From Dyadobacter diqingensis (GTDB lineage Bacteria > Bacteroidota > Bacteroidia > Cytophagales > Spirosomataceae): 64,000 nt of DNA. The stretch spans positions 1 to 64,000 of the forward strand of contig NZ_JAMXKF010000009.1 of assembly GCF_024220585.1 (NCBI RefSeq). The letters are read 5' to 3'. The notes under the pieces are model-generated. The model was not told where the DNA came from, did not search any database, and saw only the letters and a list, made by a program, of their open reading frames with translations. Below, one piece after another: positions 24,671 through 33,416 of this stretch (position 1 is the stretch's first letter; every line of letters begins with the position of its first letter). The translations under genes and the position numbers were made by a program.

Positions 24671-26110
24671 GTGCAAAAGACGGAGTACGATGCCATTGTA
24701 GTAGGTTCCGGTCCCAATGGGCTGTCGGCCGCCATCACTTTACAGCAACAGGGACTTTCTGTGTTGCTGGTAGAGGGTAAAAAGGAAATCGGCGGTGGTA
24801 TGCGAACCAAAGCATTAACACTTCCAGATTTTTTGCACGATGTATGTTCGGCGGTGCACCCTATGGCAGTTTTGTCGCCGTTTTTAAAAAGCTTGTCGCT
24901 TGAAAAATATGGACTGGAATTGATACAGCCGACTTTTGCTGCCGCTCATCCCTTCGACGACGGCACGGCAGGTGTATTGGACAGGTCCATTGAAAAAACG
25001 GCAGAAGGTCTTGGCAAGGACTGTGAGGCGTATCTGCGCTTCATGAGCCCTGTGGTTAGAGATTTGCCAAAGTTGCTGCCGGATTTGCTGGGACCTTTCC
25101 CTTTGCCAAAATATCCGATTGCACTCGCAGAATTTGGCTTGAAAGCCTTGCCTTCGGCTACCTGGCTGGCGAAAAGATTTAAAACAAGGGAGGCAAGGGG
25201 ACTATGGGCAGGTATGGCAGCTCATGCCATCCAGCCTTTGGAAAACCTGGCAACCTCGGCGATCGGAATTATGCTGATGGCCGCGGCTCACGTTGCCGGC
25301 TGGCCTATTCCAAAAGGCGGTTCCCAGTCAATCGCTGACGCACTGACCACTTTGTTTTTAAGTTTGGGCGGGGAGGTGCAAACCGATTTTCCGGTGCGTT
25401 CATTAAGTCAGCTTCCTCCAGCCAAAGCAGTTTTATTTGATGTTACCCCTAAACAACTGGTTGCTATCGCAGGAGATAAACTGAGTTCTTCCTACATCAG
25501 CCGGTTGCAGAAATATCGTTACGGAATGGGCGTTTTCAAAGTGGACTGGGCACTGAGCGAACCGATCCCGTTTAAGGCGGAGGCTTGCAGAGGTGCGGGA
25601 ACGGTCCATTTGGGCAATACCCTGGAAGATATTGCGGCGGCTGAGAAAATGACGTCATTGGGGAATCAGTCACGAAAACCTTACGTGCTTCTTTCGCAGC
25701 CCAGTGTATTTGACAGTACGCGTGCGCCGAAAGGAAAGCACACCGGCTGGGCATACTGCCACGTCCCGAATGGCTCTAAGGAAGATATGACCGAAGCGAT
25801 CGAAAATCAGGTTGAACGTTTTGCTCCCGGTTTTAAAGATCTGATCATCGGCCGGAGCACCATGAATACGCAGCAGATCGAAGATTATAACCCCAACTAC
25901 GTAGGCGGAGATATCAATGGAGGTATCCAGGATATTTTCCAGCTGTATACACGCCCGGTTTTGAGTGCGTCCCCATACAGAACATCCGCGGAAGGGATTT
26001 ATATTTGTTCTTCATCAACACCTCCGGGTGGCGGGGTGCATGGCATGTGTGGTTATCATGCGGCGAAACAGGCACTTAAAGACGTATTTAAAATCAAGAT
26101 AGCAGAGTAA
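24671..26110 (+). CDS. Phytoene-desaturase-like FAD oxidoreductase
   Basis: A 479-residue flavoprotein that begins at GTG 24671. The dinucleotide-binding motif IVVGSGPNGLSAAI is at residues 10 to 23, followed by VLLVEGKKEIGGGMRT. The C-terminal STPPGGGVHGMCGYHAA is the typical FAD-binding end of the CrtI/NAD(P)-oxidoreductase group. Members include carotenoid desaturases and pyridine-nucleotide oxidoreductases such as PYROXD2. No carotenoid genes are near, so a pigment role is not supported. The FGE gene follows 51 bp later on the same strand. Confidence 0.85.
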   Translation: MQKTEYDAIVVGSGPNGLSAAITLQQQGLSVLLVEGKKEIGGGMRTKALTLPDFLHDVCSAVHPMAVLSPFLKSLSLEKYGLELIQPTFAAAHPFDDGTAGVLDRSIEKTAEGLGKDCEAYLRFMSPVVRDLPKLLPDLLGPFPLPKYPIALAEFGLKALPSATWLAKRFKTREARGLWAGMAAHAIQPLENLATSAIGIMLMAAAHVAGWPIPKGGSQSIADALTTLFLSLGGEVQTDFPVRSLSQLPPAKAVLFDVTPKQLVAIAGDKLSSSYISRLQKYRYGMGVFKVDWALSEPIPFKAEACRGAGTVHLGNTLEDIAAAEKMTSLGNQSRKPYVLLSQPSVFDSTRAPKGKHTGWAYCHVPNGSKEDMTEAIENQVERFAPGFKDLIIGRSTMNTQQIEDYNPNYVGGDINGGIQDIFQLYTRPVLSASPYRTSAEGIYICSSSTPPGGGVHGMCGYHAAKQALKDVFKIKIAE

Positions 26111-26161
26111 GTATTTCTTTGAATAATTGGCTTATCAGTAATAAGATAAATAAAGATTGAA

Positions 26162-27241
26162 ATGAAGCGTTTTAAGAATTTGTACCTGATGATACTGGTT
26201 GCGGGAATCAGTTTTAATTGCCAGAAAAAACAAACGGCTGCGGAAAAAACAGCGGATAGCCTTGCGCATTGTATCGCGGATGGCATGCCTACGAGAGCAT
26301 CGGCAATTTTGGCAAGTCATCAGGAAATTACAGAAGGCAGCGGAGATACAACCGGCATGGTGTGGATTGGCGGTGGGAAATTCCTGATGGGTGCGGATGA
26401 ATTTCCTGATTCAAGACCGATGCATGAGGTTTCCGTTGACGGATTCTGGATGGATACGCATGAGGTTACCAATGCGGAGTATGCCAAATTTGTAGCGGCA
26501 ACAAATTATAAAACAGTTGCAGAACGTCCGTTAAATCCGGCGGATTATCCGGGTGTTCCCGCAGATAAACTCGTTCCGGGTTCGGCCGTATTTACCCCGA
26601 CTACACAGAAGGTTTCTCTTGAAAATCCTCTGTTATGGTGGAATTATGTTCCGGGTGCCAGCTGGGCTAATCCCGAAGGAAAAGGAAGTTCGATCAAAGG
26701 GCGCGAAAACTTTCCCGTGGTTCATATCTCCTATGAAGATGCGGCAGCTTATGCCAAATGGGCTGGAAAACGTCTCCCAACTGAGGCAGAGTGGGAATTT
26801 GCAGCGCAGGGAGGAAAAGGAAATCATACCTATTATTGGGGCGATCAGTTGAAGCCGTCCAATAAATGGGTTGCGAATATCTACCAGGGAAGTTTTCCTG
26901 ATAAAAATTTAAAGGAGGATGGTTATGCCGGCGCTGCACCTGTAAAAACATTTCCGGCCAATCCGTATGGTTTGTATGACATGGACGGCAATGTTTGGGA
27001 ATGGTGTGAGGATTTGTATAGACCTGATTATTACCAGAAAAGCCCTGCAAAAAATCCCAAAGGTCCATCAGATAGCTACGATCCGGATGAGCCCGGTGCA
27101 GAAAAACATGTGCAAAGAGGCGGGTCCTTCCTTTGCAGTGATGAATACTGCATTCGTTACAAAGCAGGAAGTCGTGGAAAAGGCGAAACAACCAGTGGCA
27201 GTAATAACCTTGGATTTCGCTGCGTGAAAGCGGGAAAATAA
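26162..27241 (+). CDS. Formylglycine-generating enzyme (FGE/SUMF1 family), lipoprotein
   Basis: A 359-residue protein with an N-terminal lipoprotein signal (residues 1 to 20, lipobox ISFNC). It has the whole FGE-sulfatase fold: MVWIGGGKFLMGADEFPDSRP, HEVSVDGFWMDTHEVTNAEYAKF, RLPTEAEWEFAAQGG, MDGNVWEWCEDLY. The C-terminal RGGSFLCSDEYC carries two cysteines, C325 and C330, at the positions of the catalytic, copper-binding pair of human FGE, and GFRC closes the domain. It may therefore convert a Cys in sulfatases to formylglycine. Most bacterial relatives (EgtB-like, GldK) lack both cysteines. No sulfatase gene lies in the window. Confidence 0.88.
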   Translation: MKRFKNLYLMILVAGISFNCQKKQTAAEKTADSLAHCIADGMPTRASAILASHQEITEGSGDTTGMVWIGGGKFLMGADEFPDSRPMHEVSVDGFWMDTHEVTNAEYAKFVAATNYKTVAERPLNPADYPGVPADKLVPGSAVFTPTTQKVSLENPLLWWNYVPGASWANPEGKGSSIKGRENFPVVHISYEDAAAYAKWAGKRLPTEAEWEFAAQGGKGNHTYYWGDQLKPSNKWVANIYQGSFPDKNLKEDGYAGAAPVKTFPANPYGLYDMDGNVWEWCEDLYRPDYYQKSPAKNPKGPSDSYDPDEPGAEKHVQRGGSFLCSDEYCIRYKAGSRGKGETTSGSNNLGFRCVKAGK

Positions 27242-27363
27242 ATTAAACTTTAACTCCTTGTCATGCAGGGATATGCATGTTTGGATGGACTTGAAACGGT
27301 CTTTCAATGTTTATCAGAAATAAAATATTTTTAATCTATTAAATAAATAGACTTTATATACTA

Positions 27364-27394
27364 TTGTTTATTTCAATAAATAAGCATTACTTTG
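27364..27394 (+). promoter_or_regulatory. Candidate promoter of the RBBP9-like hydrolase gene
   Basis: TTG at 27364 to 27366, 21 bases, then TACTTTG at 27388 to 27394, one base short of TAnnTTTG. It lies 67 bp before the ATG. Confidence 0.35.
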
Positions 27395-27460
27395 TGACAT
27401 AACAATTTTGATCACAGGGATCGAAAAATAAAGTGCAATAAACAGACCGGCAAAGTATAT

Positions 27461-28018
27461 ATGAGTACTCGCTTTCTGACAGTTCCGGGTTTAGCTGGCT
27501 CGGGTCCGCAACATTGGCAAACGATCTGGGAAAACCAGTATCCGGATGCTATCAGACGTATTGAACAGGACAACTGGGACTGGCCGGTACGACAGGATTG
27601 GGTGGCCAGGTTACAGGAAATCATAAGCCAGCTGACCGAACCGACTGTTTTGATTGCGCATAGTCTGGGCTGTATAACCGTTGCGCACTGGGCTGCTGCT
27701 TTTAGCTCGCCATGGATCGTGGGCGCATTGCTGGTAGCCCCGGCAGATGCTGAATTGTCGAAAAGACTAAATTTTGTGGAAGGATTTACGCCAATACCAT
27801 TTACGCCATTTCCTTTTAAAAGTATTGTGGTGGCGAGTACCAATGACATTTATGCCAGCATCAAACGTTCACAGGCCTTTGCCCAGGCATGGGGCAGTGA
27901 ATTTGTAAATCTGGGGAAAAAGGGCCATATCAATGCCGTTTCAGGATTGGAGGATTGGCCGGAAGGAAAAGAGATATTAAAACAACTGGTAAGTTCAGAG
28001 CTTGCGAGTATCATATGA
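27461..28018 (+). CDS. RBBP9/YdeN-family serine hydrolase
   Basis: A 185-residue compact alpha/beta hydrolase. VPGLAGSGPQHWQTIWE at residues 7-23 and IAHSLGCITVAHW (nucleophilic Ser near residue 68) are hallmarks of the RBBP9 group. The acid is in VVASTNDIY and the His in LGKKGHINAVSG. It has no signal and acts in the cytoplasm. Members are small serine hydrolases with unknown natural substrates. No operon partner is visible. Confidence 0.87.
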   Translation: MSTRFLTVPGLAGSGPQHWQTIWENQYPDAIRRIEQDNWDWPVRQDWVARLQEIISQLTEPTVLIAHSLGCITVAHWAAAFSSPWIVGALLVAPADAELSKRLNFVEGFTPIPFTPFPFKSIVVASTNDIYASIKRSQAFAQAWGSEFVNLGKKGHINAVSGLEDWPEGKEILKQLVSSELASII

Positions 28019-28164
28019 ACAGGTTGTTCAGGATTTTGCATATCAAGTAGTAATTGGGCTAGTACAGTGTATCGGGTGCGATTTACGTGCCCGTTTACCT
28101 TTTTTGTAAAATCGTATCCTTATATTTATACATTCTTTTATCCATTTTAATTGTCAAACAAATC

Positions 28165-28776
28165 ATGAAAAAAATCATTCTATTTGCATTGGTTGGACTA
28201 TTTGTAAATTCTGCTGTAATCGCTGGCGGTCCGGGTAAGTCTAAATCCGCAGATAAGACATTGGCAGTGGACGCAAAAAGCAGCAAACTAACATGGGGTG
28301 CAAAAAAAGTTACCGGCACGCATGCAGGAGAAATTCCTTTGAATAGCGGATCGCTTATTGTTGATGGAGCAAAGTTAAAAGGTGGAAGTTTTGTATTTGA
28401 CGTTAAGAATTTGACTGTAACTGACGTTAAAGATGCAGAAATGAACGGGAAATTGACTGGCCATTTGAAAAGCCCTGATTTCTTCTCAGTAGAAGCGCAT
28501 CCACAGGCGAAGTTTGTGATCACTTCGGTTACACCAAAAGGTGGTGATGTGTATGATGTGGCTGGTAAATTGACTATCAAAGGAATTACTGATGATGTGA
28601 AATTCCCTGCGACAGTGAAGTCTGATGCTAAAAAAGTTACTGCTGACGCGAAAATTGTTATCGACAGAACGAAATATGATATCAAATTCCGTTCGAAAAA
28701 TTTCTTCGAAAACCTTGGAGACAAAGCAATCGAAAACGATTTTACTTTGGATGTTAATCTTGTAGCGAATAAATAA
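28165..28776 (+). CDS. YceI-family secreted protein
   Basis: A 203-residue protein from ATG 28165; upstream in-frame codons precede the signal peptide MKKIILFALVGLFVNSAVIA. The mature domain is a YceI lipocalin-like barrel: SKLTWGAKKVTGTHAGEIPL, KLTGHLKSPDFFSVEAHPQ, AKFVITSV, KLTIKGITDDVKFPA, and FDIxF-like YDIKFRSKNFF. YceI proteins bind isoprenoid or other hydrophobic ligands in the periplasm. The gene has its own strong terminator. Confidence 0.9.
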   Translation: MKKIILFALVGLFVNSAVIAGGPGKSKSADKTLAVDAKSSKLTWGAKKVTGTHAGEIPLNSGSLIVDGAKLKGGSFVFDVKNLTVTDVKDAEMNGKLTGHLKSPDFFSVEAHPQAKFVITSVTPKGGDVYDVAGKLTIKGITDDVKFPATVKSDAKKVTADAKIVIDRTKYDIKFRSKNFFENLGDKAIENDFTLDVNLVANK

Positions 28777-28818
28777 AAGTTGTCGGCAAGTCGGGGAACG
28801 GCTTGGGATATAACTTTT

Positions 28819-28857
28819 AAAAAGTCCTGTCTGATAAAATTCAGACAGGACTTTTTT
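28819..28857 (+). terminator. Intrinsic terminator
   Basis: Arms AAAAAGTCCTGTCTGA and TCAGACAGGACTTTTTT around a TAAAAT loop; a 16-bp stem with a built-in T tract 43 bp after the YceI stop. Confidence 0.93.
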
Positions 28858-28999
28858 GCTTATAGCGCAATCTGAATTTGCAAAGTACAGTAATGTTTAA
28901 TGCGGGCTGGCTTTGATTTTTAACTTTTGAGGCGGTCTTAGGGTAGGCGGCGTGTCTTAACTTCTTTGATTAGTTAATCATCAATATAAAATATTGTCA

Positions 29000-30151
29000 A
29001 TGAAAAATTCAGCAAAGGGGATATTACTTGGACTATTTTTGATATCGGTTCAGGCTGAGGCGCAAACCAAAAATACATTGCCTGACTGGGCTTTTGGCGG
29101 TTTTAAAAGGCCTGCCCGTGTTAACCCGGTTATCTCGCCCGATACGAGTTCGCATTTCTTTTGTCCGATGAATAAAAAAATGGTCGACTGGGAATCCAAC
29201 GATACCTTTAACCCGGCCGCTACGATAAAAGATGGCAAAATTGTGGTGTTATACCGTGCAGAGGATAAGGCAGGAAAAAACATAGGGCATCGCACTTCCC
29301 GTCTGGGTTATGCAGAAAGTACGGACGGGACGACTTTTAAACGAAAGAAAACGCCTGTTTTTTATCCTGACGAAGATAGCCAGAAGGCAAACGAATGGCC
29401 GGGAGGTTGTGAAGACCCGCGGGTTGCGGTGACCGAGGATGGGACTTATGTGCTGATCTATACCCAGTGGAACCGGGATAAGGCAAGGCTGGGTGTGGCG
29501 ACTTCCAAAGATCTGGTTAAATGGAAAAAACATGGACCGGCTTTTTTAAAAGCTTACAACGGAAAATTCAATAACATCTGGTCGAAATCGGGTTCTTTGG
29601 TGACTAAACTGGTCAATGATAAACAGGTTATTGCCAAAATTAACGGCAAATACTGGCTGTATTTCGGAGAGGCTAATGTCAACGTTGCCACTTCTACCGA
29701 TCTGATCAACTGGACGCCGTTGGTGGATGAAAAGGAAAATCTGGTTAACCTGATATCGCCCAGAAAGGGATTTTTTGACAGCAATTTAACTGAATGCGGA
29801 CCTCCTGCCATCGTTACGGACAAAGGCATTGTGCTTTTATACAATGGGAAAAATGATGCAGGTGCTAACGGCGATCTTCGTTATACACCAAACAGTTATT
29901 GTGCAGGACAGGTTTTGTTTGACAAAAACGATCCTTCTAAATTAATAAGCAGACTGGATGTTCCGTTTTTCAGACCGATGGAGCCCTTTGAAAAAAGCGG
30001 ACAGTACGTTGCCGGGACAGTTTTTATTGAAGGGATGGTTTATTTTAAGAAAAAATGGCTGCTGTATTACGGCTGTGCTGATTCAAAAGTTGGCGTTGCC
30101 ATTTATGATCCTGCGGCCAAAGCTCCGGGGGATCCGATTCCATCCAAATAA
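29000..30151 (+). CDS. Secreted GH130-family glycosidase or phosphorylase
   Basis: A 383-residue five-bladed beta-propeller enzyme starting at ATG 29000. Residues 1 to about 21 are a signal peptide (ending AEAQ). DTFNPAATIKDGKIVVLYRAED, SRLGYAESTDG and GGCEDPRVAVTEDGTYVLIY are the GH130 hallmarks; the Asp of EDPR is the expected acid. GH130 enzymes act on beta-mannosides or related linkages, by phosphorolysis or, in some exported members, hydrolysis. Export favours hydrolysis here (inference). The family call is firm, the substrate is not. Confidence 0.82.
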   Translation: MKNSAKGILLGLFLISVQAEAQTKNTLPDWAFGGFKRPARVNPVISPDTSSHFFCPMNKKMVDWESNDTFNPAATIKDGKIVVLYRAEDKAGKNIGHRTSRLGYAESTDGTTFKRKKTPVFYPDEDSQKANEWPGGCEDPRVAVTEDGTYVLIYTQWNRDKARLGVATSKDLVKWKKHGPAFLKAYNGKFNNIWSKSGSLVTKLVNDKQVIAKINGKYWLYFGEANVNVATSTDLINWTPLVDEKENLVNLISPRKGFFDSNLTECGPPAIVTDKGIVLLYNGKNDAGANGDLRYTPNSYCAGQVLFDKNDPSKLISRLDVPFFRPMEPFEKSGQYVAGTVFIEGMVYFKKKWLLYYGCADSKVGVAIYDPAAKAPGDPIPSK

Positions 30152-30294
30152 CCTCGTATGAGTAATTTTTTGATAGCGGCTTTTGGAAGTAACTGATATT
30201 TAATTAGTTATTTTATATATTTTCTTTACATAGATCAATCCAAAAGAAATTTCCGGGCGTATATGGAGACAACATCAACAAACTAAATTTCCAT

Positions 30295-30855
30295 ATGAAG
30301 ACGCTTAAAATGAAATTTTCGGGATTGCTTGCAGTGGCGCTGTTAACTGCGTTCAGTGCGTTTGCCCAAAAGGAAAAAACAGTAATGGTGGGTGGTGCAG
30401 CGATGTATCCTTCTAAAAACATCATCGAAAACGCAGTAAATTCTAAGGATCACACGACGTTGGTGGCAGCTGTTAAAGCGGCTGGTCTCGTAGAAACCTT
30501 ATCAGGACCCGGTCCTTTTACTGTTTTTGCACCGGTTAACGATGCTTTTGCAGCGCTGCCCGCTGGTACGGTTGATAATTTGCTGAAACCGGAAAACAAA
30601 GCCATGCTTACTTCGATCCTGACTTATCACGTGATTCCGGGAAAGGTGGATGCGAAGTCGGTGATGATGATGATTAAGGATGGTGGTGGAAAAGCAATGG
30701 CGAAAACGGTGCAGGGTGAGGAACTTACTTTTTCGATGAAAGGTAAAAATGTAATCGTTACCGATTCAAAAGGTAATATGGCAAAGGTTACAACAGCAGA
30801 TGTGTATCAGTCAAACGGCGTGATCCATGTGATTGACAAAGTCTTGATGCCCTAG
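30295..30855 (+). CDS. Secreted fasciclin-domain protein
   Basis: A 186-residue protein with a signal peptide (residues 1 to about 23, ending AFAQ). It carries one FAS1 domain: TTLVAAVKAAGLVETLSGPG, FTVFAPVNDAFAALPAGTVD, TYHVIPGKVDAKSV and SNGVIHVIDKVLMP. FAS1 domains mediate adhesion or cell-surface interactions. It is a stand-alone gene bounded by a long terminator hairpin. The N-terminal export signal places it in the periplasm or outside. Confidence 0.9.
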   Translation: MKTLKMKFSGLLAVALLTAFSAFAQKEKTVMVGGAAMYPSKNIIENAVNSKDHTTLVAAVKAAGLVETLSGPGPFTVFAPVNDAFAALPAGTVDNLLKPENKAMLTSILTYHVIPGKVDAKSVMMMIKDGGGKAMAKTVQGEELTFSMKGKNVIVTDSKGNMAKVTTADVYQSNGVIHVIDKVLMP

Positions 30856-30892
30856 TATCGTTGGTGTAGAGAAAGTGAAGTTGGGTATTAAG

Positions 30893-30951
30893 TTCAGCCC
30901 AATTCCAAGCCGGAACAAAGTTTCTGGTCTGGAATTGGGCTGAATCTTTTT
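30893..30951 (+). terminator. Long hairpin terminator after the fasciclin gene
   Basis: Perfect 15-bp arms TTCAGCCCAATTCCA (30893-30907) and TGGAATTGGGCTGAA (30930-30944), followed by TCTTTTT. A second short stem may form in the loop. Confidence 0.88.
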
Positions 30952-31590
30952 GTAGGTATTCATGAAATCCGGGGGCTTTATATTTTCGTTCATTTCTGCT
31001 AAACTTCGAAAAAGATAAAAAATAATCCTGCGTATAGCTATTTAGGTTATCCTGGTTGTAAATACATCGGAACGTATATTTGACCAGAGAAGTATGATCA
31101 GCTCTTTGCAAAGCGATGTTTAACAACACGGTCGATGCAGAATCGGTAGATCGCACAATTATTCCGTAAATCAAAAAAATACAATTATGCCAATTTCGCT
31201 GTTAAATAGGATAATCGTAAGGGAATTTCGGTTTAATTAATTATTAAGTAACTTGTGGAAACAAATTATCAAGTCACATTTCGGGAATACAGGCTACCCT
31301 TGTGATTGGTTTTAACTATTATATTTACGACGATTGGTAGCCATTTACCAGCACTTAAAAGTATATTCACTGCGGGTGGTGGGAAAGTCACTGGCAATAA
31401 CCTTGAAAAAATCACGAATTGCCGCTTTAAATCGGGATAAGCAGGTTAGTACAGGATAGTCGGCTCGATAATTTTAGGAATTTTTGGATATTATTTTCTT
31501 CTTTTTAAAGAGTGTTGGAATATAAATACGCTTTATGGAGCAGGAAAGAGTAAGGGTATTTAATCATTCAGAAGTCTAAAAACGTATAAA
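30952..31590. other. 640-bp region with no recognisable gene
   Basis: This is the longest gap of the window. It is AT-rich, with many stops in all frames on the plus strand. I see no tRNA cloverleaf, no repeat and no strong promoter pair. It ends at the DUF1080 gene and may contain the regulatory region of the sugar locus downstream. Confidence 0.5.
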
Positions 31591-32367
31591 ATGCTGTCTA
31601 AAATGAGTTCCAAATTGAATATTGCCGCAGTAGGGGCAATCCTCGTGATTGCCCTGGTTTCTATCCAGAATTCCTGCCTGGCGCAAAAGAAAGAAAAAGG
31701 GTTCGTACAAATTTTTGATGGTAAGAGTTTAAAAGGATGGGAAGGTGATACTAAATACTGGCGTGTTGAGAATGGGAATCTGGTGGGAGAAATCACACCT
31801 GAGACCTTATTGAAAACAAATTCATTCATTATCTGGCAAGGCGGACAGCCGGGAGATTTTGAATTAAAAGGCTCATTTAAAATTACTGAAAAGGGTAACT
31901 CAGGAATTAACTACCGCAGTGAGCAGCTGACGGACGTTCCGAACGCATTACGCGGATACCAGGCAGATATCGACGGAGCAAACCGTTATACCGGCCAGAA
32001 TTACGAAGAGAGAAAGAGAACAACACTTGCTTACCGTGGTGAAATTGTCACAGTAAACGATCCTACGGACAAATCACCGGAAGCTTTCAAAGCGAATCTG
32101 AAAAATAACGCCTGGTTGGGCAGAACGGTAAGCGGTTCATTGGGTACGTCCGATGAATTGAAAACCAAAATCAAAGGTGAGGACTGGAATGAGTTTCACC
32201 TGGTTGTAAAAGGAAACCGTCTCCAGCACTATATCAATGGTGTGTTAATGAGCGACGTTACCGACAACGATACAGTAAATGGAAAATCAAAAGGACTTTT
32301 AGGTGTGCAGGTTCATGTGGGCCCGCCAATGAAAGTTGAATATAAAAACATTCGTATCAAACAATAG
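31591..32367 (+). CDS. DUF1080 secreted protein (3-keto-glycoside hydrolase-like)
   Basis: A 258-residue protein, first gene of the catabolic locus. A hydrophobic signal is at about residues 10 to 30 (ending SCLAQ). The rest is a DUF1080 lectin-like beta-jellyroll: FDGKSLKGWEGDTKYWRVEN, GNLVGEITPE, FELKGSFKITEKGNSGINYR, GYQADIDGANRYTGQNYEER, DWNEFHLVVKGNRLQHYING. Characterised DUF1080 proteins cleave 3-keto-disaccharides or 3-keto-glycosides, which are made by Gfo/Idh/MocA-type oxidoreductases; such a gene lies at 38889. This activity is therefore plausible but unproven here. Confidence 0.82.
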   Translation: MLSKMSSKLNIAAVGAILVIALVSIQNSCLAQKKEKGFVQIFDGKSLKGWEGDTKYWRVENGNLVGEITPETLLKTNSFIIWQGGQPGDFELKGSFKITEKGNSGINYRSEQLTDVPNALRGYQADIDGANRYTGQNYEERKRTTLAYRGEIVTVNDPTDKSPEAFKANLKNNAWLGRTVSGSLGTSDELKTKIKGEDWNEFHLVVKGNRLQHYINGVLMSDVTDNDTVNGKSKGLLGVQVHVGPPMKVEYKNIRIKQ

Positions 32368-32383
32368 TTGTATTGATTTCAAA

Positions 32384-32413
32384 CGGTCAGTGGTAGTTTT
32401 CTGCCACTGACCG
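32384..32413. repeat. Intercistronic hairpin
   Basis: A 13-bp stem (CGGTCAGTGGTAG with CTGCCACTGACCG, one T-G pair) around a TTTT loop, between the DUF1080 and epimerase genes. No T tract follows, so it may protect or process mRNA rather than terminate it. Confidence 0.7.
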
Positions 32414-32432
32414 CTCATTGCCAATAACGATC

Positions 32433-33287
32433 ATGATGAATAAAATAGGATTTAATGTGCTTGCCTGGACGGCAGCGGTGTCGGACGATTTGTTTCCAAT
32501 CATTGACAGATTAAAGAAAATTGGATATGACGGCGTAGAGTTTTATCTGGGTTCGCAGGACCTTGCCGCATATAAAAGAATGGGTGATTATACCCGTGAT
32601 CTTGGTCTGGAAACGACAACGGTGATGACGATGGGCAAGGATGACAATCCTGTTAGTGAATCATCCGAGGTGCGTGGCAAAGCGCTGGATAAGATTAAGT
32701 GGGGGGTGGACCGCGCGCATGATCTGAATGCTAAAATCATTTGCGGGCCATTCCATTCGGCGCACACTGTTTTTGTGAACCGTCCGGCGTTGGATCAGGA
32801 GTATGCGCTGGCAGGTGAGGTGCTTCATGCGGCTGCTGAATATGCGGCGCAGGCCAACATTGTTTTTGCGCTGGAAGCCTTGAACCGTTTTGAATGTTAT
32901 CTGTGCAATACGATGGAGCAATTACTGAAACTTGTAAAAGCGGCAGACCATCCGAATGTCAGAGCGATGTTTGATACGCACCATTCCAACATCGAAGAAA
33001 AAAGTTATGCGGCTGCGCTGGATACCATTGCACCGGTTTTAGCACACGTTCACATCAGCGAAAACGACAGAGGAACACCGGGCGAAGGCCAGGTTTTATG
33101 GGATAGCGCATTTTCTTCACTTGCGAAAATAAACTACAAAGGCTGGCTCACCATCGAAGCATTCTCCCGGAACGACCCTGATTTTGCAAATGCCATAGGC
33201 GTGTGGAGGGAATTCTCCGACCCGTGGGACATTGCGGAAAAGGGTTATAAATTTATCCGGGAAATGGGCCAGAAACACAATTTATAA
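32433..33287 (+). CDS. Ketose 3-epimerase-like TIM-barrel protein (D-tagatose/D-allulose 3-epimerase family)
   Basis: A 284-residue xylose-isomerase-like TIM barrel. ATG 32433 or 32436 is preferred to TTG 32418. The four metal-binding positions of D-tagatose/D-allulose 3-epimerases are visible: Glu in ALEALNRFE, Asp in AMFDTHHSNIEE, His in HVHISENDRGTPGEG and Glu in TIEAFSRND. It should interconvert the C3 position of a free ketose. It lies in the middle of the catabolic locus behind a hairpin. The sugar cannot be told from the sequence. Confidence 0.8.
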   Translation: MMNKIGFNVLAWTAAVSDDLFPIIDRLKKIGYDGVEFYLGSQDLAAYKRMGDYTRDLGLETTTVMTMGKDDNPVSESSEVRGKALDKIKWGVDRAHDLNAKIICGPFHSAHTVFVNRPALDQEYALAGEVLHAAAEYAAQANIVFALEALNRFECYLCNTMEQLLKLVKAADHPNVRAMFDTHHSNIEEKSYAAALDTIAPVLAHVHISENDRGTPGEGQVLWDSAFSSLAKINYKGWLTIEAFSRNDPDFANAIGVWREFSDPWDIAEKGYKFIREMGQKHNL

Positions 33288-33316
33288 AATCCGAGATCAG
33301 TCCAACGGACTTATTA

Positions 33317-33341
33317 CCTCAGCCCGGGGCAACGCCCCGGG
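33317..33341. repeat. REP-like palindrome with CCTCAG tag
   Basis: CCTCAG is followed by the perfect palindrome CCCGGGGC-AAC-GCCCCGGG. Its GGGC-NNN-GCCC core and the CCTCAG tag (CTGAGG on the other strand) recur in the repeats around the transposase at 40271. It sits between the epimerase and the IolE-like gene. Confidence 0.65.
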
Positions 33342-33416
33342 ACTCCGGGATTCAGAATTCATGATTTTCCATAGGCCAACAGCGCAACGCTCGAAGCTAA
33401 TATTCAACCATTCATA

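Noticed and set aside
30788-31174. Open frame of 128 codons on the minus strand
   Set aside because: It crosses the fasciclin 3' end and the terminator hairpin, starts without any domain, and its composition is not protein-like.
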